This document shows positions 36,501-44,741 of a stretch of 64,000 nucleotides of DNA, in pieces. The position numbers and the translations under genes were made by a program. The notes below the pieces were generated by a model that had not been told where the DNA came from, searched no databases, and saw only the letters and a list, made by a program, of their open reading frames with translations. Within the stretch, counting starts at the first letter, position 1; each line of letters opens with the position of its first letter. This DNA comes from Glandiceps talaboti (taxonomy: Eukaryota; Hemichordata; Enteropneusta; Spengelidae): assembly GCF_964340395.1 (NCBI RefSeq), contig NC_135550.1:16783484-16847483 (forward strand). The letters are read 5' to 3'.

Positions 36501-39500
36501 CAACTGCGCTGCAGTAAATGGCACTGCCCTGATCACCACTTCCTTATTGGATGCTGCATGGATATGAAGATTGTAAGTCAGTGCAAGCCTGATATTGTGT
36601 TCTGTTTCCTCCCTCAACACTTTTCATCCCAACAGGATGGAGTCATGGCGTTAAGCGCTACACATCGTTTCAAGAAGAAATTTGTCACCACATTATTCTA
36701 CAAGCCCATTTAGAGCTAAAAGACTAAGGGTAAATGGTTTATGGCAGCATGATATCCATGTTTGGTTTGTCTTGCATTGGTTTTTTTTTTGTTGCTTTTT
36801 GTTCAGATATTTTTTTTTGGTTGTTGTTTTGTTTGCATTTTTCGGAAACAAATGTAGTGATTTTGATATTTCAGGATGGAGTTATGGCTCTAAGCATAAT
36901 TCAACGATACAAGAAGAAATATGTGACCACGCTGCTGTATAGACCTACTTGAGTGAATTAAAGACAGATATTAAATGTCACTGCATCAAGGAATTAATAC
37001 TTTACAGGATCAGTTGTATATTTGCACACATTTGTCTGCTGACATATTGTAAGAATTATTGCGAAACAGTGACCATGGGTGCTTTTTTCACAAGTACTAG
37101 AGATATTGTCTAATATAGTTTAGCTAACACTTGTATAGAGTGAACAGGGAATGAGCACAGAAGAATTACAAACATACATAATCAAATCCCTGGAATTTCT
37201 TTTCAGAAATTGCCAAAAATTGTCAAGTAGTAAGTTTAGACAGATTATGTAGTAAGCTTGTTTGCAATTGTCATTAAAGTTCCATAGTTTCTGTACTATT
37301 GAGGCTCAAAAAAACAGAGACATTCATGTTTGCTTAGAGTGTGTAGAAGTATTTTTTTTTTTATATCAGATGTACTGTAAGTAAACTTTAATATGCTGCA
37401 AAATATAGTCTTGAGATTTACACACACAGAAGTAGTGCTTTGAAAGACAGAGGTACAGGTTGACTTTGTAGCAGAGAGTAGTACTTTGAAAGATTGAGAT
37501 AGGTTGATGTTGTAGACTGTAATACTTTGCTTGAAAGATTGAGATAGGTTGGCTTTGTTATAGACTGTAGTACTTTGAAAGATAGATAAAAATAGAAACG
37601 TACAGAAGTATCATTTACAATAAACTAGTCTTTAATACACAAGAAAACTTCAGTTTAAATGAATATTAATATTTGAAATGTGTCAAAACCTTCAAGAATC
37701 ACAGTACTGGTATTAGAAAATTTACCTCAAGTGTAGAACCATTTATTAGTACTGTTTTGTACATCATGCAATAGGTGGATAATAAGAAAATTACCGTCCA
37801 CAGTAATAGAATAAGAAGAAAGATATAGAATATTGTTAGTTATTGCATAATGGTCATGAATATGAATTGTGTTTGGCCATTTTAAATTTCTGTGCACACG
37901 TTATTTACGCTTGTATGTGTGCTTGTTTTGATGTGACAACTCACGTTGTATTAATTTTATTTAATTTTATTGTACATTTTAACAATAAGTGTAGAAGTGT
38001 ATTTATAAAGTAGATGGTAGCCGAGTGACGTTTATCTGTATTCAATATTTTAAGGTTTTTCTTTTGTTTCAGATGTTGTGACCTTGTCTTAGTGTGTAGT
38101 AGTTGTTTGATTTTTATTTCAGAATGACTGACTTTGTAATCAGTGCATAGTAGCTCTGTAGAATTGTACAGTTTTTTTTTTTAGCACAATTGAACTGAGG
38201 TTCAGTAGCACTCTAGGCATGGTGAAATGTCTGTGTATGCGTATGTCAAAAAGTGATTTCTTGGAAACTACTGGGTGAATAGGTTTGAACTTTGGTTGGG
38301 GTGTTTCTAGAGGTGACAATCTGCAGACGTTGTACAAGACATTGACACAACTCTCCCTAGCAACTATGACCACACCCTTAGCAACAACCAAATGCCGGAA
38401 TATTTTGCAAAGACAACATTATTGGGTAGGCAAATACATAGACATCCAAAATATGAACAGATATATGCCTAGCAACAAGAACCTGTCCATAGCAACAGTA
38501 AAGTGATGTTGCAAAGATAACAAGACCGATAGATAGGCAAGTAGATAAACATCCAAAACCTGAAAAACATATATGTTGAGCAACAAGACCACACCCATAG
38601 CAACTGGGATAGGATGGGTATGAATGAACTTGCCAAGACAGAATAATGTCCCACCAATCAAACCCTGACCAGCCATTTCCCAAAGTCTGCAGTTGTGCTA
38701 CAATGCCATTGGTGCTATTTTGTTTAGTTGTGGTAGAATCACAAATGAGTAGTTTCTTTTAGTGCGTGTTTTGGCAACTTGATGTTAGTGAAGAATTCTT
38801 TTCGTAGAAAACAAAGTGATTTTTGGGGTAATAAAATGTAAGCACAAGACTTCCTGTGCTGCTGATGTGAAAACTGTGTGTCTTTCCTGCTGGCTTCCTA
38901 TGAATGTAGATCATGCTTTGCATCATTCATCATTTCATCTTGTCTTCTTCTTTGTGCAAACCTCAAGATACTGGTAGAATTGTAGAACGTAGTAACCACC
39001 ATGTACACAATGTAACTATGCTAGTTTTCTTAGAGTATTTAATCATGGTCATTTGTGCCATTTTGTTCAGTTAGGAAAAAATTTAAAAAAAGGAAAATTG
39101 AAAATGAGTGAAATTAATTAGAGAAATCAAAGCTGCACTAGCTGCAACTGGTCTATCTTTTGAAACAGTGTTTATTAGATATATAATTGCTTCTCATTAT
39201 TATACACCATTGAGATGTATTGAATCATGTATGAGAAGACTTGTGTGTGTAGCTGTACACATAACATGATAAGAAAACGTAACGAATTTGTTTTTTTTAT
39301 GGTATGGACCATAAAATCAGTGTCATCATCGACCAGACAGTGTTAAATTTGCAGACAAAACATATGAATCACTCACGAGATCGCGAGACACGCCTTGAAA
39401 GAATACTTGGCGCTGTGACTGCAAGTGTTTGACCTAGCGTGGGCTTGCCTTCGATATTGAGTATTTATTGAGCACCACCATATATAGGTATCAAGGAAAG

Positions 39501-40639
39501 TCAAACTAGAATGGTGACGGATTCAAAACCAAGCTTTCGTTCAAGATTTAAACGTTATCACTCTACCTATGGATAAAATCAACCACTAATTATACAGGTA
39601 CAATACCCTTTTATAAGTAACTGAAACTTTTCTCGTTTTTTTCTCACCTGCTGTAACAATACAAAGAATGATTACTTATTGAAAACCTCAATTCAGGTTG
39701 ACTAACACAATCAACATCTGATCAAGATTAACTATTTGAAAACTAGCATACATGACATTGTAATTGTTAGAAGAAGTAATAGACCTGACTAGTTATAGTG
39801 CCCTCTAGAGGTGCAGCTTGTCCATGATATATGAAGGGTTGTTCTCACAGATCAAATATACACTCAAATTTCACTTGGGTACTAATAATTACTAACGACA
39901 GACAATAGCCTACTGAGGGGAATATTACATATCTAACTGTACCACACAACACCACATCACACCACACCACATATGAGAATGGTGTTTTGACAGTGATGGG
40001 TGGAAGTGTTTGTGTTGTCATTTAGTATGAGATCTGTGTTGTCAAATTACTAATGTTGCATGAAGGTGAGAGAGTACTCGGGGTTTGAATTTAGCAGTGG
40101 TCTTGAGTCCACTGACCACTGGAATTTCGTTTTGGACCATCCAGTGAAAATTGTAGTTGTGCATATTGACCTCTTGTTTTCAAAGCATTACAAAGTTATG
40201 TTGTTTTGGAAAAGTATGAAGTATTGTTGGTTTATAATCACAATGTGATCATTATTGACTGACTGTGTACATAAAGGTTTATTAGATTCTGATGACTGGA
40301 AAACCAGCTGCAGGAAATTATGAGTTTAACATTGATAGGTGACTAAAAATATTGACTACCGACATCTTACTGTGGCGTGTCTACATCATGATCTGTGATT
40401 TTTTGTTTCACTTTTCACTAACCACTTGTACTACTATCAGTGTAAAGCCACATCCCTAATAGCTGATATATCAGAATGTTTGACGATATGTACAGAATAT
40501 ATGCAAATGATATTGATGTTAAAGCCTGTGTTAATAAGGATAGTATAAGTGTACACTTACAAAATGACTTCATTTGAATATAATCAGGTATAGCTGTCGT
40601 GTTTGTGTCTTTTTTGCTTTTGTAAATAATTGTCAAAAT

Positions 40640-40726
<87 letters not shown>

Positions 40727-41921
40727 TTGGTAGTACTGGAACTCTTTCTTGGTTGTAACTCGGAGTTTCATGCATAGTGCGATCATCAGACAACTCAGTT
40801 ATCTGATGATCGCACTATGCATGAATCTCCGAGTTACAACCAAGAAAGAGTTCCAGTACTACCAAAATTATTACGCTCTGCCACTGCGGTATAGAGCACT
40901 GTCTTAGCAGATTGATACTTACCGAGTTATATATATATATATATATATATATATAATCAAGTAGTGTAATCCCTCCCCATTGCAACTAATCCGTTAAATA
41001 ACAAATTTTCAAATCAAGTTTGAAAATAATGGCTTGACACTGATAGTATTACAAGCAGTTAGTAGGAAGTGAAGCAAAAATAACAGATTGCAATGTAATG
41101 AGGCCATGCTGTGGAGAAATCTAAAATTGATTATCAATATGGACAACTTATAAATGAAAAAAAAATTTCAAACCCTGATACTGTGTGTGTGTTTGTATGT
41201 TTTGTCATATCTAGTTATCAAAGTCTCTTAAATCAAAATATATCCATTGAAGGAAATAAGTATGAAGTAATTGCAAATAATTTTCTTAACTGAATAATTA
41301 AAAAGGCAGTCGACAATTAGTATTGCAATTTTACAGTTTAAAGCTACCATTGCTGCAACTGGAAAGTTTTCTGAAACCGTTTCTTAGATAGAATGATTTA
41401 TTCATAATGTTGTACACCCAGAACAGTGTTGAATCACATGGAGTAAACATATTTGTGTAGCTGTACATATAATCTAATCAAAGCAAGTTTTTGGTCTACA
41501 CCTAAAAATCAGTGCAATCATGATTTGAACCGTTAATGTACTAATTATGGACAAAATTGACCTCAAATTAACATATACAATGTCTATTTATTCATATTTA
41601 CATAATTTTCAGTAAATATTTTGTTGATTTTTGATTTAAAAAAAATAATACACCAGTTACAGCTAGTGCAGCTTTAATGAAAACAAAAATTGGAAATTTT
41701 TGCTTCCAAAGAGCTCAGTTTTATGAGAACTCTTTCTGAGAGAGCTCTATTTTGTGAGAACTTTCTGAAAGAGCTCTGTTTTAGTGAGAATTCTTCTGAA
41801 ACATTCCTCTTTTTGTGTGATTATTTTCCAGGACGGAGTCATGGTACTAAGTTCCACTCATCGGATCAGAGGCAAGAAATATGTGACCACAGTATTCTAT
41901 AAACCTATTTCAGAAATCTGA
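27293..41921 (+). CDS. PRKAB: AMPK beta regulatory subunit, with tandem microexons and three alternative last exons
   Basis: Beta subunit of AMP-activated protein kinase: scaffold joining the catalytic alpha and nucleotide-sensing gamma subunits and binding glycogen. Coding exons: 27326-27475, 27891-28048, 28428-28521, 29140-29257, optional 29735-29758, 30471-30509 and 32717-32737, then 34543-34676, 35292-35360 and one of 36636-36713, 36875-36952 or 41832-41921. All phases agree. Without microexons the protein is about 267-271 residues, near the family size. It starts MGNTTGKREG (an N-myristoylation site), then the glycogen-binding domain (TVFHYEGSNNKTV, GTFNNW, HQYKFYVDGNW, TYNNIIKV), FEVFEALAIDS, the Ser/Pro linker, GPPILPPHLLQVILNKD and the C-terminal strands. 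Sugar-contact Trp (FNNW, GNW) and Lys (QYKF) are kept; the Leu of vertebrate SQLGT is His. Lineage copy number of the gene is unknown, so beta-1 versus beta-2 is not assigned. Confidence 0.96.
27326..27475 (+). CDS. PRKAB: PRKAB coding exon 1 (myristoylated N terminus)
   Basis: ATG in good context (aaatcATGGG); the exon probably begins at 27293 after the acceptor ttattgtag, giving a 33-nt leader. 50 codons, ends CCAAGG|gtaagt, phase 0. Gly2-Asn3-Thr4 fits the N-myristoyl-transferase signal shared by AMPK beta proteins. Confidence 0.95.
27476..27890 (+). other. Intron with poly-C tract
   Basis: A 45-base run of C with few A (27533-27582), followed by CCACCACC repeats, starts about 55 bases after the donor. 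Nothing else recognised. Confidence 0.9.
27891..28048 (+). CDS. PRKAB: PRKAB exon 2 (start of glycogen-binding domain; GC donor)
   Basis: 158 nt, phase 0 to phase 2. Encodes DGPHRPRASTIS, then LPTVFHYEGSNNKTVCISG and TFNNWDKKIPMVK. The donor reads AAGAG|GCAAGT, a GC-AG intron with an otherwise perfect consensus. The only frame-correct alternative to the homologous split codon would lose the family motif, so the GC donor is well supported. Confidence 0.93.
28428..28521 (+). CDS. PRKAB: PRKAB exon 3 (central glycogen-binding domain)
   Basis: 94 nt, acceptor tttttgtag, donor ACCATG|gtaagt. Encodes QGDFSVIIELPEGDHQYKF and YVDGNWVHDHTM. The split first codon is a Ser aligned with Ser108 of vertebrate beta-1. 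Confidence 0.96.
28522..29139 (+). other. Intron, AT-rich
   Basis: No exon seen. The block around 28930-29060 (AGTATGAACCCA, CCATGAACATTCATTCT) resembles 57600-57700, suggesting a dispersed repeat. Confidence 0.6.
29140..29257 (+). CDS. PRKAB: PRKAB exon 4 (end of glycogen-binding domain and start of linker)
   Basis: 118 nt, phase 0 to phase 1. Encodes PTLVNEHGTYNNIIKVQKSD, then FEVFEALAIDSVNSGTSPR. The donor AGAG|gtgagt leaves one base that any of the three microexons, or the exon at 34543, can complete. Confidence 0.95.
29735..29758 (+). CDS. PRKAB: PRKAB microexon 5a (24 nt, linker)
   Basis: Acceptor attctttttcag, donor CTTCAG|gtggttatgt. Phase 1-1, adds VPPSSLSS plus a regenerated Gly. 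Closely related to 5b and 5c in exon end and downstream intron, so it arose by tandem duplication. The length, a multiple of three, makes it an in-frame cassette. Confidence 0.75.
29759..30470 (+). other. Intron between microexons 5a and 5b
   Basis: T-rich with repeated TGTCTGTCTGT phrases at 30260-30370. No further exon recognised. Confidence 0.7.
30471..30509 (+). CDS. PRKAB: PRKAB microexon 5b (39 nt, linker)
   Basis: Acceptor aactttctttcag, donor TCGTCAG|gtggttatgt. Phase 1-1, encodes ASPPSTLSTLSSS. It contains an internal AGTACATTG duplication that makes it longer than its relatives. Eight of its 13 residues are Ser or Thr. Confidence 0.78.
30781..31132. mobile_element. Miniature inverted-repeat element, family X, copy 1 (352 bp)
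   Basis: The left end ATCTGTGATTTTGCATTGCT, with CACTAACTGCTTGTAATA, is repeated inverted at the right end (TATTACAAGCAGTTAGAGAG, CAAAGCAATATCACAAAT). The arms are about 50 bp. A second member lies at 40391-41088 in the same gene. Confidence 0.8.
31150..31315. repeat. Minisatellite GGTA(C/T)GGGCAGT(G/A)TTG, unit about 18-24 bp
   Basis: Eight units of TTGGTACGGGCAGTGTTGTG or ACAGGCAGTGTGTGTTGGT. Confidence 0.93.
32717..32737 (+). CDS. PRKAB: PRKAB microexon 5c (21 nt, linker)
   Basis: Acceptor tttctttttcag, donor GTGTCAG|gtggttacat. Phase 1-1, encodes VPHSSVS plus a regenerated Gly. The acceptor tract and the first bases (TTCCAC) match 5a. Confidence 0.72.
32738..34542 (+). other. Intron dominated by a 30-bp minisatellite
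   Basis: The array spans 32880-33745. A GA-rich tract lies at 34303-34335. Otherwise AT-rich with no exon. Confidence 0.8.
32880..33745. repeat. 30-bp minisatellite, about 28 units, open on both strands
   Basis: Unit GATATGGGATACCCTAGCCT plus AGTAAATGTG. Because 30 is divisible by three, the array reads as NVDMGYPSLV repeats on the plus strand and as STFTRLGYPI repeats on the minus strand, over more than 200 codons. The left third is more diverged (GAACACCCTAGCCAAGTAAA), and the middle units are nearly identical, so expansion was recent there. It lies inside a PRKAB intron, and I do not treat the frames as genes. Confidence 0.95.
34543..34676 (+). CDS. PRKAB: PRKAB exon 6 (C-terminal domain start)
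   Basis: 134 nt, phase 1 to phase 0. Encodes ISGSPPGEYNQDIPPRRLHE, then KTSGPPILPPHLLQVILNKD and IALQ. PPILPPHLLQVILN is the hallmark of the AMPK beta C-terminal domain. Confidence 0.97.
34677..35291 (+). other. Intron with poly-G tract
   Basis: A G-rich run lies at 34696-34717, shortly after the donor. No exon is seen. Confidence 0.8.
35292..35360 (+). CDS. PRKAB: PRKAB exon 7
   Basis: 69 nt, phase 0-0, encoding CEPSLLPEPNHVMLNHLYAL and SIK. Nearly identical to the vertebrate sequence. It is the common donor exon for all three terminal exons (donor AATCAAG|gtaaga). Confidence 0.97.
35361..36635 (+). other. Intron before the terminal exon cluster
   Basis: Carries a CA-rich tract at 36362-36430. 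No exon recognised. Confidence 0.75.
36636..36713 (+). CDS. PRKAB: PRKAB alternative last exon 8a
   Basis: Acceptor atcccaacag, 25 codons plus TAG. Encodes DGVMALSATHRFKKKFVTT and LFYKPI, the version closest to vertebrates. These are the final beta strands that pack against the gamma subunit and complete the alpha/gamma-binding fold. No AATAAA or ATTAAA occurs before exon 8b, so an 8a message probably carries 8b in its 3' UTR. Confidence 0.95.
   Translation, partial: DGVMALSATHRFKKKFVTTLFYKPI
36875..36952 (+). CDS. PRKAB: PRKAB alternative last exon 8b
   Basis: Acceptor tgatatttcag, 25 codons plus TGA, starting 161 bases after the end of 8a. Encodes DGVMALSIIQRYKKKYVTT and LLYRPT. ATH of the family becomes IIQ, and the final residue is Thr rather than Ile. 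Many differences from 8a are silent (GTC/GTT, GCG/GCT, TTA/CTA, ACA/ACG), which indicates selection on the protein. Confidence 0.92.
   Translation, partial: DGVMALSIIQRYKKKYVTTLLYRPT
38330..38720. repeat. 'CCTAGCAACNAAGACCA' repeat family, copy 3
   Basis: Phrases CCCTAGCAACTATGACCAC, GCCTAGCAACAAGAACC, CCATAGCAACAG and AGATAACAAGACCGATAG recur in about 85-base steps, as at 2400 and 7895. Confidence 0.75.
39129..39320. repeat. Partial copy of the element at 41338-41677
   Basis: Begins AAGCTGCACTAGCTGCAACTGG and then shares GTGTAGCTGTACA and AAATCAGTGNNATCAT blocks in the same order as the downstream copy. The right inverted end is not seen. Confidence 0.6.
40650..40723. repeat. (TA)n microsatellite
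   Basis: About 36 perfect TA units directly abutting the hairpin. Confidence 0.97.
40725..40867. mobile_element. Near-perfect hairpin (66-bp arms, 11-bp loop)
   Basis: The left arm 40725-40790 and right arm 40802-40867 are reverse complements with one mismatch. The flanking 40868-40927 (ACGCTCTGCCACTGCGGTAT, then GATACTTACCGAG) is followed by TA repeats again. The unit resembles TA-microsatellite-associated miniature elements of marine invertebrates. The near identity of the arms implies a recent origin. Confidence 0.9.
41338..41677. mobile_element. Short inverted-repeat element, about 340 bp
   Basis: The left end TTAAAGCTACCATTGCTGCA, followed by ACTGG, is matched inverted by the right end (CCAGTTACAGCTAGTGCAGC then TTTAA). 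No coding capacity. Confidence 0.65.
41832..41921 (+). CDS. PRKAB: PRKAB alternative last exon 8c
   Basis: Acceptor attattttccag, 29 codons plus TGA, 4.9 kb after exon 8b. Encodes DGVMVLSSTHRIRGKKYVTT and VFYKPISEI. Relative to 8a it has one extra residue in the basic turn (IRGKK instead of FKKK) and a three-residue extension, SEI. Confidence 0.93.
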   Translation, partial: DGVMVLSSTHRIRGKKYVTTVFYKPISEI

Positions 41922-44635
41922 GTTAATACAACACCGATGTGATGAGAAATGCACATTGAGAGGTCAACAACACAAATAGAAATGTTGTGTTCATTTATAG
42001 TAAATGTACAGGGTACCAGTGGCTTGTTTTTGTGATATATGATTGATTTTGATTACATTTATAGACAGTACTGTTATAAATATATGTATTTAGATTAGAA
42101 AACACCTTCCAAGTTTGCTATTTTTAATTTGAATGGAAATGAACTCACTGGTGCAACTGAACAAGAGTCTGTTACATGTTGCACAAACATAAAGTAGTTC
42201 AAGAATAAATGTTCATCAGTGGAATTTGCTTCCAAAATCTATTTGACCTAGCGAGTAGAAGTGTTCATTTATACTATAAAATAGTTATTATTACTTCGGG
42301 AAACTATAGGGTCAGTTACTAGTAATTACAACTCTCAATAAATACAATCTACCGATATATATATATATATAAGTTTACAATGAATGTATAAATTAGTCTG
42401 TAAGATACAATGCCATGCTATCAGCAGTGACTCAAAAAACAGGGGGTTGACCGATGTGCAAGGCAGTCCTGACGCAGTGTACCTTACAGACTATGTAGAA
42501 ATATGAATGGGAAAGACAGTTTTTCCTCTATGGACTGTTCTTTTTGTGGTTTGTAAATCTCAGAATTTTCCAGTGCTATGTGAATAGATAACTTTCAAGT
42601 GTAATCTTTAAGTAATACTCCTACAGTAGATTTTCATTGCTGTCTGATAATTTTGTCTTGACGACTTTCACTTTTACAAAAAACTGTATGGACAAACAGT
42701 ATATAGAGCCTGTCATCACCGGTAACCATGATTTATGAGCTGTGCAGAACATTAGATATTAAAGAAAAAATTCAACTGGGAAAATAAAAATTTGAAAAAA
42801 AAGGTTCAGCAGAATTAGTACTGAACATACAGTAAATGAATGATATTTGATGTTCCATACCACTGACCAGGACAATCTGGAATTCCAGTAGAATACCTGG
42901 TATTTCATTTCCTTAAAACTACTGTACAATACAAGACTGCATTGAAACTGATGTATTCTACAGTTACAAGCAGTATAAATCAATGATTGCAACTGATTTT
43001 ATTTTAGTTTTCTTTTAAAGTGCAGAATGTTGTTGTTGTATATTAAAATGGATTGTTCTGCATGTACTTTGCGATTATATTAAATAAAATTGGTTAAAAT
43101 ATGGAAATGTTGACTTGACTTTCCTTGTAAGGAGAATGAATGTATGATTGTGGGCGAGTGCAATAGAAAACCAAATTGCTGTCAAGTTTGATGACATGAG
43201 CACTCACTAAGTTAAGTTATACACAGATGTTGGAATGTCAGTGCTAGCTCAGTCAATTTGGCACGAACATTATCATTTTATGTATGGACATTCTTACCTT
43301 TGTCAATATTTTGTGCATGTAACAACAGGTCAAGTTATGCATGTGAAAACAAAAGTCAAAACTACACATTAGAATGCTTTCAAAAGATGACATTTATTTG
43401 TTGAGTACTGCTGCATATACATGTATATCTATCTATTTATTCAATCAGTCACTTCAGTACTGTTTAGGTTGATAACTAACACAGAAGTATTCACAGCTTT
43501 TGATATTGAGTTTGTCAATTAATTAATCACATGTACATAGACATACCCCATCCCTGTGGTGTCTGTCTGATAGTGAGTGGGGGGGGGGGGGCTATTACAA
43601 TGGTACGTCTTTCTGTCCATCCATAATTTCTTTGTCCTTTAGTTTCTTTCAAATGTAGAATTAATAGAATGATCAGACACAAATCCTTCACAAGTGATCG
43701 TGAATGCTGCTTTCCTATTATACTATGCATAATTTAATTACATTTACTAAAAATGGTGATCTTACATTAATGGATACTGTCCAAACTTGTTATGTGCTTC
43801 ATGATATCAATACCAATCATTTTACATTTCAAAAATGCATTATCTATATCACAACAGACCATTTCAGATTTCAGATACACATTTAATACATCATTTTTTA
43901 ACAGGCAATGCATGCAATTACAAGAAAGAAAAACTTCACATCATTCTGGCAGGAATTCAGTTTACATGTGGTGTTTCAATACATGATATACATGTGGATA
44001 TATACATGTGGTATTTCACTGCATGATATACAGGTGTTTCAATGCATGATATACAAGTGGAGTTTCAATGCATGATATACAAGTGTTAGCAAAAAGAACT
44101 ACAGGAAATATTTGGTTTGAACGGTATGACAAAGTCTATCATTTATAGCATCATCTATACATACAGAAGTATGTGAAATATTTGGTTTGAACGGTATGAC
44201 AACCAAGTCTACTATGCATAATGTAGAAAGTTGAAAATATAAATATGATAGCTATTCTAAAATGGAAAAAGTTTTGACAAGACTGGCCAGCACTTGTTAG
44301 TTTTAAACAAAATAGCAAGTAAAATATACAGATACACCAAGTTTGAATTCTGTTTGTACGTACATGTACCTCTTACACCCTTGTACTTTCATAAACTCTT
44401 GTCTCAATGTAAAAGTCAAAATGAAAAACTGAAATTAGATACTGCAGTCATGAATGACAATGTTCACCAGCAATGAAATTCTTCAATTACGAATAATTCA
44501 CTTTATTCAAATACAGAAAGTAATTGTAGAATTATTAAAACTATCAACAGAAAGAATCCAAAACAAATTTGAGTATTAAATGCAGAAGACACAACACACA
44601 AAGTCATGCTGTTTGACATATGGTAAAATCATGTT
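41922..44635. other. 3' UTR of the 8c form and intergenic DNA before PRDX5
   Basis: AATAAA occurs near 42206, 42336 and 43084; the last is a plausible gene end. From 43090 to 44635 lies the gap between convergent genes, with short TGCATGATATACA repeats at 43975-44090 and no gene. Confidence 0.65.
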
Positions 44636-44741
44636 TTACAATTGTTCCAAGACTGCATTGGCCAAACTACAGGTTAGTCCAGTACCATCAGGTTCCAAGT
44701 TGACATGTTTTACCACACCATCATCAATAACAAGTGAATAC
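44636..44741 (-). CDS. PRDX5: PRDX5 exon 6 (resolving Cys, stop)
   Basis: Completes the split Arg codon, then YSLVIDDGVVKHVNLEPDG and TGLTCSLANAVLEQL, ending with TAA at 44636-44638. Confidence 0.97.

Larger units (their letters stand above)
40391..41088. mobile_element. Miniature inverted-repeat element, family X, copy 2, with nested insertion
   Basis: Ends ATCTGTGATTTTTTGTTTCA and TGAAGCAAAAATAACAGAT match those of 30781-31132. The interior is enlarged by (TA)n at 40650-40723 and 40928-40955 that brackets a hairpin insert. Confidence 0.75.
36953..41831 (+). other. 3' UTR of 8a/8b forms and intron to exon 8c
   Basis: AATAAA signals occur near 37619 and 38830. Repeats: 38330-38720, 39129-39320, 40391-41088 with a nested hairpin and (TA)n, and 41338-41677. 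No additional copy of the terminal exon was seen. Confidence 0.75.
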
